Positions 41,965-50,795 of a DNA stretch of 64,000 nucleotides are shown here, piece by piece. The translations under genes were made by a program, and so were the position numbers. Location: assembly GCF_024227715.1 (NCBI RefSeq), contig NZ_CP100448.1:806001-870000 (forward strand), read 5' to 3'. The DNA is from Halomarina litorea (GTDB taxonomy: Archaea; Halobacteriota; Halobacteria; Halobacteriales; Haloarculaceae). Positions within the stretch are counted from its first letter, which is position 1, and every line of letters starts with the position of its first letter. The notes beneath the pieces were generated by a model, which did not search any database, was not told where the DNA came from, and saw nothing but the letters and a program-made list of their open reading frames with translations.

Positions 41965-43866
41965 ATGTTCGGAGCACTGGGTCGACTGCGCGGGTCGACC
42001 GCCGACTGCACCTGCGATGTCGCGTTCGACGGCAACCGACTCGTCGTCGACGCGGACGACTGCCCCGGCGAGGGTCGACTGGAGGCGGCCCCCGACTGCC
42101 GCGAGACGGTCGTCCGGGCGCTGACCGACCGCGACGCCGACCGGGTCTCGACCACCGCGAACGGCGTCGAGCGCGCCTACGAGGGGGACGCCGCCGCACT
42201 CCTCCTCGCCGCCGGGCGGTTCGCCGACCGGGCCGCGTTCCACGACGAGTCGCTCGCCGTCCGCGCGCAGTGCGACCCGCTACGCGCGGGCCGACAGGCC
42301 GCGGGGCGCTCCGGTCCCGTGGCCCGAATCGCCGCCGAGACGGGCCTCGCGGAGGGGGCGGCCCGCGCCGAGGGGTACGAGGACGGCCTCCGCCCGTTTG
42401 TCGGGCCGACCGTCGCCGACTCCCGGGTCGCCGTCCGTCCGCCCGCGGACGCCCGCCTCGCCGACCGGCGGGACCTGCCGAACGGGACCGTCGTCCGGGT
42501 GTACGAGCGCCCCGGCGACGAACTCCAGACGTACCACCTCGTCCCGCCGGAACACGGCCTCGACGCGGCCGCGCTGGCGACGCTCGACGCCGCCCACGAG
42601 CGACTGGCCCGCGGCGAGATGACCGGGGGCGAACGCGCCCCCGGACGAGCGGTCCGTGCCGTCGCCCCGTCCGACGCACCCGTCGGGACGCTCGCGGCGG
42701 TCCTCGAAAAGCACACCCGCGGGAACGGCGTCCTCGACGACTGCTTCGCGGACCCGGAGTGCTCGGACGTGTTCGTCACCGCGCCCGCCGCCGAGGGGAC
42801 CCTGCGGGTGTGCGTCGACGACGAGACGATGCGGACGAACGTGCGCCTGACCGACCGCGGGGCGGACACGCTCGCCTCGCGCTACCGCCGTGAGAGCGGG
42901 CGGTCGTTCTCGCGGGCGAGTCCGACGCTGGACGCGACGACGCACGCGGGCGACCGCAGAGTCAGGGTCGCCGGTGTCACCCGCCCCGTGAGCGACGGCG
43001 TCGCCTTCGCCTTCCGCGCCCGCGAGCGGGCGGCGTGGACGCTCCCCGCGCTCGTCGGCAACGGGACCGTCCCGCCGGACGCGGCGGCGCTCCTGTCGCT
43101 GGCCGTCGAACGTGGCGCGGCCTGCCTCGTCGCGGGCGGCCGGGGGGCAGGGAAGACCACCCTGCTCGGCGCGCTCTGCTTCGAACTCCCGGCCGCCGTC
43201 AGGACCGTCGCCATCGAGGACACGCCGGAACTCCCCGTCGGGGCGCTCTCTCGAACCGGGCGCGACGTCCAGCGCCTCCGGGCGACCACCGGGAGGGACG
43301 ACGCGGGCGGCCTCACCCCCACCGCCGCGCTCCGGACCGCCCTCAGACTCGGGGAGGGAGCGCTCGTCGTCGGCGAGGTGCGCGGCGAGGAGGCCCCCGC
43401 CCTGTTCGAGGCGATGCGCGTCGGCGCGAACGAGAGGGCGGTGCTCGGGACGGTCCACGGCGAGGGCGGGACCGGCGTCCGCGACCGGACCAGGGAACTC
43501 GGCGTCCCGGCGAGCGCCTTCGTCGCGACCGACCTCCTCGTGACCTGCGAGAGCACCGCCGACGGCCGGCGGGTCGCGGGCGTCGAGGAGGTGTTCGGGT
43601 CGGGGGGCGTCGGGGACGATGCGGACGGCATCCGGTTCGCCCCGCTGTTCGAGCGGGACGGCGACGGCCTCGCCGGCACGGGTCGCCTCGCCCGCGGCGA
43701 CAGTCGCCTCGCGGCCCGTCTCGCTCGGCCCGACGAGTCGTACGCCGACCTCCTCGCCACGCTCGACGCCCGCGAGTCGTGGCTCCGCGAGTGCGTGGAC
43801 GCGGGCGACACCGACGCGGCCGCCGTCGTCGACGCGCACGCCCGGCGACGGGCGGGAGACCGATGA
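41965..43866 (+). CDS. Type II/IV secretion (Tad/pilus) ATPase
   Basis: This 633-residue ATPase has an N-terminal domain (about 1-250), then the GspE/VirB11 core with the remnant N2 motif, Walker A GGRGAGKTTLLG (Lys397), the Asp box VAIEDTPELP, Walker B ALVVGEVRGEEA and the His box VLGTVHGEG. It would power assembly of a pilus or secretion of surface proteins across the cytoplasmic membrane. The N-terminal cysteines CTCDVAF and DDCPGEG are a possible metal site. The stop overlaps the TadC start by four bases (ATGA). The upstream part of the frame is rejected; ATG 41965 fits similarity. Confidence 0.9.
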   Translation: MFGALGRLRGSTADCTCDVAFDGNRLVVDADDCPGEGRLEAAPDCRETVVRALTDRDADRVSTTANGVERAYEGDAAALLLAAGRFADRAAFHDESLAVRAQCDPLRAGRQAAGRSGPVARIAAETGLAEGAARAEGYEDGLRPFVGPTVADSRVAVRPPADARLADRRDLPNGTVVRVYERPGDELQTYHLVPPEHGLDAAALATLDAAHERLARGEMTGGERAPGRAVRAVAPSDAPVGTLAAVLEKHTRGNGVLDDCFADPECSDVFVTAPAAEGTLRVCVDDETMRTNVRLTDRGADTLASRYRRESGRSFSRASPTLDATTHAGDRRVRVAGVTRPVSDGVAFAFRARERAAWTLPALVGNGTVPPDAAALLSLAVERGAACLVAGGRGAGKTTLLGALCFELPAAVRTVAIEDTPELPVGALSRTGRDVQRLRATTGRDDAGGLTPTAALRTALRLGEGALVVGEVRGEEAPALFEAMRVGANERAVLGTVHGEGGTGVRDRTRELGVPASAFVATDLLVTCESTADGRRVAGVEEVFGSGGVGDDADGIRFAPLFERDGDGLAGTGRLARGDSRLAARLARPDESYADLLATLDARESWLRECVDAGDTDAAAVVDAHARRRAGDR

Positions 43867-45572
43867 CCGGCACCGACGCGACCGGGGGCGCCACCGACGG
43901 GACGGGGCAGACGGACCTCGACCGCGCGCTCGCCGTCCTCGACACCGACGTCGAACCCGGACGGGTCGTCGCCGCCAGTCGGGTGACCGCGCTCGTCATC
44001 GGGGTCGCGACGCTCCTCGCCGCAGTAGAGAGGTCGCCGCTGGTCCTGGTCCCCGGGCTGAGCCTCGCCGTCGGTGGGGCACTCGTCGTCCGACGCCTCC
44101 CCCGCGTCCTCGCGGACGCCCGCCGGACGGCGTCGCTTGGCGCCGCCCCGGCACTCGTGGGGCGGGCCGTCCTCCACATGCGACTCGTGCCGACCGCCGA
44201 ACGGGCGGCGGCGTTCGCGGCGCGGCGCGCCGACGGGCCGCTAGCGGACTCGCTCGCCGACCACACCCGACGGGCGCGCGGGACGCCCGCCAGCGGGCTG
44301 GCCGCCTTCGGCGAGCGCTGGGGCCGGGAGTTCCCCGCGCTCCGCCGGGCGACGGCGCTCGTCGAGGCCGCCGGGAGCGCCCCGCCCGGCGAGCGGGAGC
44401 GCACCCTCGACCGGGCGAACGCGGCCGTCCTCGACGGGACGCGCGAGCGGATGGCCGACGCCGCCGCCTCGCTCCAGGGGCCGGTGACGGCGCTCTACGC
44501 GTTCGGCGTGCTCCTCCCGCTCGCGCTCGTCGCCGTCCTGCCTGCCGCGCGGGTGGCCGGCCTGCCGGTCACGCTCCCCGTCGTGGTCGCGCTCTACGAC
44601 GTGGCGCTCCCGCTCCTCATGGCCGGCGCGTCCGCGTGGGTGCTCGCCCGCCGCCCCGTCACGTTCCCGCCGACACCGGTTCCCCGCGACCACCCCGACG
44701 TGCCCTCGCGGCGCTGGCCGGCGCTCGCGCTCGGCGCCGCGGTCGCCGCCGGGGGCTGGGTCGCCGCCCCGCTCGTCCTCCCGCCGTGGTTCCGATCGCT
44801 CGTCGCCGTCGGCTTCGGGTCCGGGGTCGCCCTCCTCGCGACCTACCGGCCGGTCGTCGCGGTCCGCGAACGCGTCGCGGCGGTCGAGGACGGCCTCGCC
44901 GACGCGCTCTACCTCGTCGGTCGCCGGGTGGGCGAGGGTGTCGCCGTCGAGACGGCCGTCGAACGGGCCGCGCCCGAGGTTGCGGGGCCGATGGGCGAGG
45001 TGCTCGCGGCCGCCGCGCGACGGGGGCGACAGCTCAGGGTCGGCGTCGGCGAGGCGTTCGGCGGCGAGTACGGCGCGCTGGCGGCCGTCCCCAGCGCCCG
45101 CGTCGAGAGCGCGACCGACCTGCTGGCCGTGGCGGCCCGGGAGGGCCGCCCGGCGGGGGTGGCCATCGTCGCCATGGCCGACCACGTCGAGGAGGCGCGA
45201 CGCGTCGAGCGCTCGGCCCGCCGGGACCTCCGGCAGGTGACGACGACGCTCTCGAACACGGCGGCGGTGTTCGGGCCGCTGGTCGCCGGCGTCACCGTCG
45301 CGCTCGCGGGTGCGATGGGCGGGCGGAACCTCGGCGCGCTGGGGGCCGGGTCGGAACCGGCGGCCGCCGGAGCGACGGCGCTTCCGACCGCGGCGCTCGG
45401 GACGGCCGTCGGCGCGTACGCGCTCCTGCTGGCGGCGGCGCTGACGGCGCTGGCGACCGGGCTGGAGCGGGGGTTCGACCGCCCGCAGGTGGGATACCGG
45501 GTCGGTGGCGCGCTCTGTGCCGCGACGGCCCTGTTCGCACTCGCCTACCGGGTCGGCGGGGCGCTGGCGTGA
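43863..45572 (+). CDS. TadC/GspF-like inner membrane platform protein, tandem-domain form
   Basis: This 569-residue polytopic protein has two copies of the T2SSF fold. The first half has helices at about 36-75 and 210-265; the second half repeats the pattern with VGFGSGVALLATYRPVVAVRERVAAVEDGLADALYLVGRRVGEGVAVETAVERAAPEVAGPMGEVLAAAARRG and VFGPLVAGVTVALAGAMGG. This tandem TadC is the haloarchaeal norm (compare FlaJ/ArlJ and PilC). It anchors the ATPase encoded just upstream and forms the membrane base of the machine. Confidence 0.88.
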   Translation: MTGTDATGGATDGTGQTDLDRALAVLDTDVEPGRVVAASRVTALVIGVATLLAAVERSPLVLVPGLSLAVGGALVVRRLPRVLADARRTASLGAAPALVGRAVLHMRLVPTAERAAAFAARRADGPLADSLADHTRRARGTPASGLAAFGERWGREFPALRRATALVEAAGSAPPGERERTLDRANAAVLDGTRERMADAAASLQGPVTALYAFGVLLPLALVAVLPAARVAGLPVTLPVVVALYDVALPLLMAGASAWVLARRPVTFPPTPVPRDHPDVPSRRWPALALGAAVAAGGWVAAPLVLPPWFRSLVAVGFGSGVALLATYRPVVAVRERVAAVEDGLADALYLVGRRVGEGVAVETAVERAAPEVAGPMGEVLAAAARRGRQLRVGVGEAFGGEYGALAAVPSARVESATDLLAVAAREGRPAGVAIVAMADHVEEARRVERSARRDLRQVTTTLSNTAAVFGPLVAGVTVALAGAMGGRNLGALGAGSEPAAAGATALPTAALGTAVGAYALLLAAALTALATGLERGFDRPQVGYRVGGALCAATALFALAYRVGGALA

Positions 45573-45579
45573 GCCGTAC

Positions 45580-45587
45580 GTTCAAGT
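45580..45587 (+). promoter_or_regulatory. Internal TATA-like box GTTCAAGT
   Basis: GTTCAAGT lies eight bases after the TadC stop and is centred about 28 bases before ATG 45612. It is identical to the octamer at the head of the operon and at the same spacing, suggesting a second promoter for the accessory genes. Confidence 0.5.
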
Positions 45588-45611
45588 GCGAAGCCGGGAC
45601 CACCCCGATCC

Positions 45612-46082
45612 ATGTTCGACCTCCCGGCAGACACGCTCCCCGTCTGGGTCGGCCTCGCGTTCGCGAGCGCCGCCGTCCTCGGAATCGCCGTCGGCCTCCC
45701 CTCCACCGCCCCGCCCGACGCGTCGAGCGCGGCGGGGGCCGTCGACGCCGTCGCGGGGAGTCCCCACGCGGCGACCACCGACTACTCCCTCGGCGGTGCC
45801 GACCTGCGAGTGACGCCACACCGCCTCACCCTGGGACGGGGCGGGACGACCGCTCACGCCGCCTTCGCCTACGGTCCCGTGACGCCCGTCGCCCCGGGGT
45901 CCGACCTCGGGCGCGTCCTCGACGGGACGCCGCCAGAGGCCGTCTTCGACTCGCCCGGCGCGCTGGCGGCCGCCGCCCACGCCGCCCGCGAGGGGTCGCC
46001 GCTCGTCGTCGACCGGGCGACGCGACTGACCGTCCGCCACGTCACCTGGAGGGGACTCGATGTCACGCTCGTCGGCGCGTAG
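45612..46082 (+). CDS. Pilus operon membrane-anchored protein (DUF7283-like)
   Basis: This 156-residue protein has an N-terminal hydrophobic segment (about 10-30, LPVWVGLAFASAAVLGIAVGL), a Pro/Ala/Ser linker and a short beta-rich domain (TTDYSLGGADLRVTPHRLTLGRGGTTAHAAFAYGPVTPVAPGSDLGRVLDGTPPEAVF). I recall it as DUF7283 from similar operons. It lies 39 bases after tadC, with an internal promoter candidate, and overlaps the next gene by 23 bases. Confidence 0.7.
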   Translation: MFDLPADTLPVWVGLAFASAAVLGIAVGLPSTAPPDASSAAGAVDAVAGSPHAATTDYSLGGADLRVTPHRLTLGRGGTTAHAAFAYGPVTPVAPGSDLGRVLDGTPPEAVFDSPGALAAAAHAAREGSPLVVDRATRLTVRHVTWRGLDVTLVGA

Positions 46083-46470
46083 GGCGCAGGTGTCGCCCCT
46101 CGCGGCGCTCGTCGCCCTCCTCGCCGTCTGCGCCGGAGTGAGCCTCTACGCGGGCACCCTCGACACCTCGCTTCACTCGCTCACCGGGCCCGACCCGACG
46201 GTCCGGACCGTCGCCGACCGGACGCTCGACACGCTCGCGCCGACGGGTGTGACCACGCCCGCCCGCCTCGCGAACCGCTCCCTCACGGCCGGGGCCGGAG
46301 CCGTCCCCGAGGGCTACCGGGTGAACGTAACGCTCGTCGCGGGCGGGGAGCGCTGGCAGCGGGGGCCCGCGGCGCCGCCCGGCGCGGGCCGGACCGTCCG
46401 CGCCCTCGGCGTCCGCCTCGACCCCGGGCGGGTCGTCCCGGGGCGACTCAGGGTGGTGGTCTGGTCGTGA
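46060..46470 (+). CDS. Prepilin-like secreted protein (DUF7285-like)
   Basis: This 136-residue protein starts MSRSSARRAQVSPLAALVALLAVCAGVSLYAG: a short basic leader, then a cleavage-like RRAQVSP context and a 20-residue hydrophobic stretch, which resembles the haloarchaeal prepilin signal (R-G/A-x-SP). The remainder is a small extracytoplasmic domain with N-glycosylation sequons. It is therefore a candidate pilin or minor pilin of the ATPase/TadC machine. GTGA overlap with the next gene shows tight coupling. Confidence 0.72.
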   Translation: MSRSSARRAQVSPLAALVALLAVCAGVSLYAGTLDTSLHSLTGPDPTVRTVADRTLDTLAPTGVTTPARLANRSLTAGAGAVPEGYRVNVTLVAGGERWQRGPAAPPGAGRTVRALGVRLDPGRVVPGRLRVVVWS

Positions 46471-47300
46471 GGGCCGTCAGCACGCTCCCCGACGTCGTCC
46501 TCTTCCTCCTGCTCGTGAGCGGGGCGGTCGGGACGCTCGCCCTCGTCCCCACCCCTGCACCGACCGACGGGACCGCTGAGGGGACCGCCCGGACGCTCTC
46601 TGCGACCACCGTCGCGGTCGAGGACGACGCCGGCCGGACCGTCCACGGGACGCCGACGGGCCTGCTCGCCGCCGCCGCGGTCGACGGGGCACGGCTCGAC
46701 GGCTGGCGACTCCTCCACGACGACCCCGTCGCGAGCGGACACGCCGACGCGCTCCTCACCCCCGCAGTATCGGACGGCAGGGTCCGCGTCGAAGCCGTCT
46801 GGCGGCCGTACCCGAACGCCTCGCTCGTCGGCCGGGTCGCGGTCGGCCCGCGGCCCCCGCACGCGGCGACGGTGGACGCGGCAGTCGTCACGGTCCCCAC
46901 GGGGCTCCCCGGCGAGGCGGCGGCCCGCCGCGCGGCCCGTCGCTCGGGATTCGACGGCGTCGCCGGCCTCCTCGCCCGGTCGGTCGTCTCACGCGCCTTC
47001 CCGCCGGGGGGGACCCGGGCCGCGCTGTACGACTCCCGCCTGCGGGCGGATGCCGCCGTACGCTATCGACACACCGCACGCGCGGTCGGGTCCGACGCCG
47101 ACCTCTCCGTCCCGCTCGGAGCCGCGAACGCGACGGCCGCCAACCGGCTGGTGAGCGAGGCGCTGGCCGGCCGAATCGAGGCCGACCTCCGCGATCGGTT
47201 CGACACGCCCGAGGCGGCCGCGAGCGCCGTCGCGGCGGACCGGGTCCGCGTGACCGTGCGGACGTGGCACGGCGGGTCGAGAGCGGGGTGGTCCCGGTGA
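46467..47300 (+). CDS. Pilus operon secreted/anchored protein (DUF7284-like)
   Basis: This 277-residue protein begins with a GTG overlapping the previous stop. It has an N-terminal hydrophobic anchor (about 8-28, DVVLFLLLVSGAVGTLALVP), an outer domain rich in Ala/Asp/Arg with N-x-S/T sequons, and a C-terminal helical region. No enzymatic motif is visible. I recall it as DUF7284. Its stop overlaps the following GTG start. It is probably a structural component of the surface machine. Confidence 0.7.
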   Translation: MRAVSTLPDVVLFLLLVSGAVGTLALVPTPAPTDGTAEGTARTLSATTVAVEDDAGRTVHGTPTGLLAAAAVDGARLDGWRLLHDDPVASGHADALLTPAVSDGRVRVEAVWRPYPNASLVGRVAVGPRPPHAATVDAAVVTVPTGLPGEAAARRAARRSGFDGVAGLLARSVVSRAFPPGGTRAALYDSRLRADAAVRYRHTARAVGSDADLSVPLGAANATAANRLVSEALAGRIEADLRDRFDTPEAAASAVAADRVRVTVRTWHGGSRAGWSR

Positions 47301-50300
47301 GGTTCGCCGAGGACCGCCGCGGGCGCGTTCCGTTCGCCCTCGTGGGCGTCCTCCTGCTGGTCGGGAGCGCGACGGTGGCGACGACGGCGCTCGCTCCCCG
47401 ACACGACTCTCCGGCGGTCGACGACGCGGTGAGGGAGGCGGCGACGAGCACCAACCCCGCCCTTCGGCGGGCCGTCGCGGACGCCGCGCGTGCCGCCGCC
47501 AGCGACCCCGTCCTGCAGGCCGCCGCGACGCCGTGGGGGGACGCGCTGGCGAACGTCCCCGACTCGACGTTTCGGGCGGCGCTCCGCCTGCGAATCTACC
47601 TCCTCGCGCGCGAGCGACTCGCGGCCATCGAGGCTCGCGAGGGGGCCGTCGTCGCGTCGGCGCGCCTCCCGCCGGTCGCGGACCCGGGCGACGTGGTTGA
47701 GGCGGTCTCGCGGGTCCGCGTCGCCAGCGCTGGCCCGAAGGAGACGGCCCTCCGGGTCGCCGTCGAGGGCGTCCGCGTCGTCGCCACCCGCGAGGGCCGG
47801 ACCATCGGCACGCGGACCGTCTCGCCGACCGTGACCGTCCCCTCGCCGGTGCTCGCCCTGCACAATCGAAGCGAGGATTTCGAGGAACGACTGGACGCGG
47901 GCCCGCTCTCGCGCGGCCTCGGCCAGCGACTGACGGTCCGTCTCTACGCCGTCGCGTGGGCCCGTGGCCACGCCCAGTACCGCGGCGCGCCCGTCGACAA
48001 CGTCCTCGCCAACCGACACATCGAGGTGGCGGCCAACGGGGCCGCACTCGGCGTCCAGCGGGCGACGCTCGGCGCGAGTGACCCGGCGGGCCACGACGCA
48101 CACGGGTGGGCCGCCGCCCGGACGATGACGACCGACCTGCTGGTGGGTGTCGGCGGCGACCCGCGCTGGGCGGCGGCCGTGTACGACGCCGCCGACGCCG
48201 GGGCGTTCGACGACGCCGGGCCGTCCGCCGATGCCGAGACCGCTCCCGGGACCGACTCGCCTGCGCTCCCCGACCCGGCGAACGAGTCGGTTGCGGTCGC
48301 CGTGAACCGCTCCGCTGACCGTGCGCTGACGGCGCTCGCCGCGAACGGGACGGTCGACGCCGTCGCCGGTCGGAACTACGCGGTCGACGCTCGCGTTCTC
48401 GCCGCGACGCGGACGCTGGACCGGACCGTCGAGGCCGACGGCAGCCCCGGGGGTGACTGGCGCCTCGCCGGACGGACCGTGACCCACGAGCGGTCGATTC
48501 GCCGGAGCACCGACGCACCCCGGGTCACCGTCCCCGACGGGTGGTCCCCGTTCGCCCGGTACGGACGGGACGTCGTCGAGACCGAGCGTACCGTCCGGCG
48601 ATGGCGGCGGGGCAACCGGACCCGGACGACCACCCGGACCGTCACGCGCAGGGTGGCCGTCGGCCTCGCCGTCGTCGGACGACACGCCCCCGAGGCGAGG
48701 CTCGACCGCCGGGGGACGACGCCGCTGTACGAGCGCGGCGGCCCGCTCGACGGGCCGAACCTCGCGGACGCCCCACGGGAAGCCGTCGACCGGCTAGTCG
48801 ACCGGCGGGGCGGTCCCGACGCCCTCGCCCGGCGCGCCGCCTCGGGTCGACTGGACACGGGGACGGTCGGCATCGACGGGGAGCGTCCCGCCGACCTCGA
48901 CCGATGGCTCGCCCGGGACCTCGCCGCGCTCCACCGCGAGGTGCGGAACGTCTCCGTCTCGCTGCCCCGGCGCGACGTCGGGACGTACGCCGTCGACCCC
49001 GCCGCCCGTCTCGCGGCCGAACTCCGCGACCGCCGTGGTACCCTGCTCGACGCCCCGGCGCGGTACGACGGCGTCGCCGACCGGGCGTGCGTGGCGCTCA
49101 GGAGCGCCTACCTCGACCGGGTTCTGCGGAACCTCGAGTCGCGGTCGGACGACCGGGCCGACCGTCGGGCCGCCCTGAACGAGGCGCTCTCCGAGGAGGG
49201 CTACTCCCTCTCGGACCTACGCGACCGGATGGCCGTCGGGACGGAGGCGTCCCCGGACGCCGACGTCCCCGCGACCGCCGGCCTCGGCGGCCCGCTCCAC
49301 CTCTCGGTGGACACCGCCCCGTCGTACCTCACGCTCGCCCCCGTCTCCGGCGAGCGAATCGCCGCGCGGGGTTCAGAGGAGGTGACGCCCCTCGGCGCGC
49401 GCAACACGAACCTGTTCACCGTCCCGTACGGCGACGCGGCCGACGAGGTCACCCGACTGCTGTTCGGGGAGGACCGGGTGTCGCTCGCGCTCGCGGCGCG
49501 CACGCTCCGGGCGAGCGAGGGCGCGGCGCGGGACAACGCCAGCGTCCGGGAGCACCGCGCGGCCTTGCGAGCGGACGTCGTCGCGGCCACCGACCGCGTC
49601 CGCGAACGACTCCGCGAGACCCTGGAGCGGGCGGGCGTCGGCGACACCGCGAGCGACCGGCGGGGAATCGTCGCCGCCGGCCTCGCCGGGTGGGACACCC
49701 CGTCGGGAAGGGCGCTCGCGCTGGCGAACGGGTCCGCCGTCCCGGCCATCGTCCGCGCCGCGGGCGTCTCCGGCGTCGACCGCACTCGGTTGGGGGCGGA
49801 ACTGCGAACCGCCCTCGACGACGCCCTCGTCGACACCGGAACGGTCGGGGAGTCGGCCGTGGCGGGCACGTCCGGGGCCGCCCGCGACGTCGCGAGCGCG
49901 GTGACACGCGAGGCCCTCACCCGCGCCGGCGAGTGGGCCGTCGAACGCGGCACCGCGGAGGCGCTCAACCGGACCGTCGAGCGGGGGTTCGCCGGCCTCC
50001 CGGTCACGCCGGTCCCCGGCTACTGGTACGCGACGCTCAACGTCTGGACCGTCGAGGTGAGCGGCGGGTACGAACGCGTCACGCTCCGGTCGCGCCGCGG
50101 CGGGCGCGATACGGTCTACACCCGCGACGGCACGACGGTCACGCTCGACGTGGACGGCGACGGCCGGGCGGAGCGACTCGGTCGGTCGACCGAGGTGACC
50201 TTCCGGACGGAGACGGCCATCGTGGTCGTCGTCCCGCCCGGCGGGCTGGGGGTGGGCGACACCGACGGGAACGCCGACGAGCGCTCGTCGGGGTACGACT

Positions 50301-50302
50301 GA
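47297..50302 (+). CDS. Giant prepilin-like surface protein of the pilus operon (DUF7286-like)
   Basis: This 1001-residue protein is the largest in the window. It starts with GTG in a GTGA overlap. The leader VRFAEDRRGRVPFALVGVLLLVGSATVATT has a basic segment, an RGR-VP junction and one hydrophobic helix, resembling prepilin-type anchoring. The rest is extracytoplasmic, Arg/Asp-rich, with many helical stretches (ALNEALSEEGYSLSDLRDRM, VREHRAALRADVVAATDRVRERLRETLERAG) and a C-terminal beta domain near GYWYATLNVWTVEVSGGYERVTLRS. It ends with a short acidic tail. No catalytic motif is seen. I recall a haloarchaeal family DUF7286 of this size. Confidence 0.72.
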   Translation: MRFAEDRRGRVPFALVGVLLLVGSATVATTALAPRHDSPAVDDAVREAATSTNPALRRAVADAARAAASDPVLQAAATPWGDALANVPDSTFRAALRLRIYLLARERLAAIEAREGAVVASARLPPVADPGDVVEAVSRVRVASAGPKETALRVAVEGVRVVATREGRTIGTRTVSPTVTVPSPVLALHNRSEDFEERLDAGPLSRGLGQRLTVRLYAVAWARGHAQYRGAPVDNVLANRHIEVAANGAALGVQRATLGASDPAGHDAHGWAAARTMTTDLLVGVGGDPRWAAAVYDAADAGAFDDAGPSADAETAPGTDSPALPDPANESVAVAVNRSADRALTALAANGTVDAVAGRNYAVDARVLAATRTLDRTVEADGSPGGDWRLAGRTVTHERSIRRSTDAPRVTVPDGWSPFARYGRDVVETERTVRRWRRGNRTRTTTRTVTRRVAVGLAVVGRHAPEARLDRRGTTPLYERGGPLDGPNLADAPREAVDRLVDRRGGPDALARRAASGRLDTGTVGIDGERPADLDRWLARDLAALHREVRNVSVSLPRRDVGTYAVDPAARLAAELRDRRGTLLDAPARYDGVADRACVALRSAYLDRVLRNLESRSDDRADRRAALNEALSEEGYSLSDLRDRMAVGTEASPDADVPATAGLGGPLHLSVDTAPSYLTLAPVSGERIAARGSEEVTPLGARNTNLFTVPYGDAADEVTRLLFGEDRVSLALAARTLRASEGAARDNASVREHRAALRADVVAATDRVRERLRETLERAGVGDTASDRRGIVAAGLAGWDTPSGRALALANGSAVPAIVRAAGVSGVDRTRLGAELRTALDDALVDTGTVGESAVAGTSGAARDVASAVTREALTRAGEWAVERGTAEALNRTVERGFAGLPVTPVPGYWYATLNVWTVEVSGGYERVTLRSRRGGRDTVYTRDGTTVTLDVDGDGRAERLGRSTEVTFRTETAIVVVVPPGGLGVGDTDGNADERSSGYD

Positions 50303-50366
50303 GTCGGCGGGTCGGGGACGGGACGCGAACGCACACGCTCTTGTGGCGTCGCGGCCAACGGCCGGT

Positions 50367-50795
50367 ATGCTCCAGAACGCCGCGGACGACCCCGGCGAGC
50401 GCTCGCCCGAGGAACTCCGCGCCCGCTACGAGGACGCCCTGCGAGAGACCATCGACGCCGTCGGTCCGAGCGAGGTGGCCGACCGGTCGGGCGTCCCCAG
50501 AGAGACCATCGACGCACTCGCGGACGGCGAGTCGCCCGACGTCACCCTCGAGGAGGCGGCGGCCATCCTCGCGGCCCACCCGGACAACCCCGACGCCGAC
50601 GCCATCGCGGCCGAGGTGCGCGACGACCTCATGATGGGGCTGTCCATCGCCGTCCTCGACGTGGAGGCCGTCGAGAGCGGCATCAACGGGAAGCTGGAGG
50701 CCAAGGAGATACAGCAGAAGATCGAGGGCCGATTCCCGATGACGCTCGCGGAGTACGCCCTCGTCCACCAGTACGTCGAGGAACGCAAGCCGTGA
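50367..50795 (+). CDS. DUF5791 family protein
   Basis: This 142-residue acidic protein contains an HTH-like helix pair (GPSEVADRSGVPRETIDALADGESPDVTLEEAAAIL) that resembles a lambda-repressor-type fold, then a helical C-terminus (MGLSIAVLDVEAVESGINGKLEAKEIQQKIEGRFPMTLAEYALVHQYVEE). It is a conserved haloarchaeal family (DUF5791) of unknown role. It overlaps the epimerase gene by four bases (GTGA). Confidence 0.82.
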   Translation: MLQNAADDPGERSPEELRARYEDALRETIDAVGPSEVADRSGVPRETIDALADGESPDVTLEEAAAILAAHPDNPDADAIAAEVRDDLMMGLSIAVLDVEAVESGINGKLEAKEIQQKIEGRFPMTLAEYALVHQYVEERKP

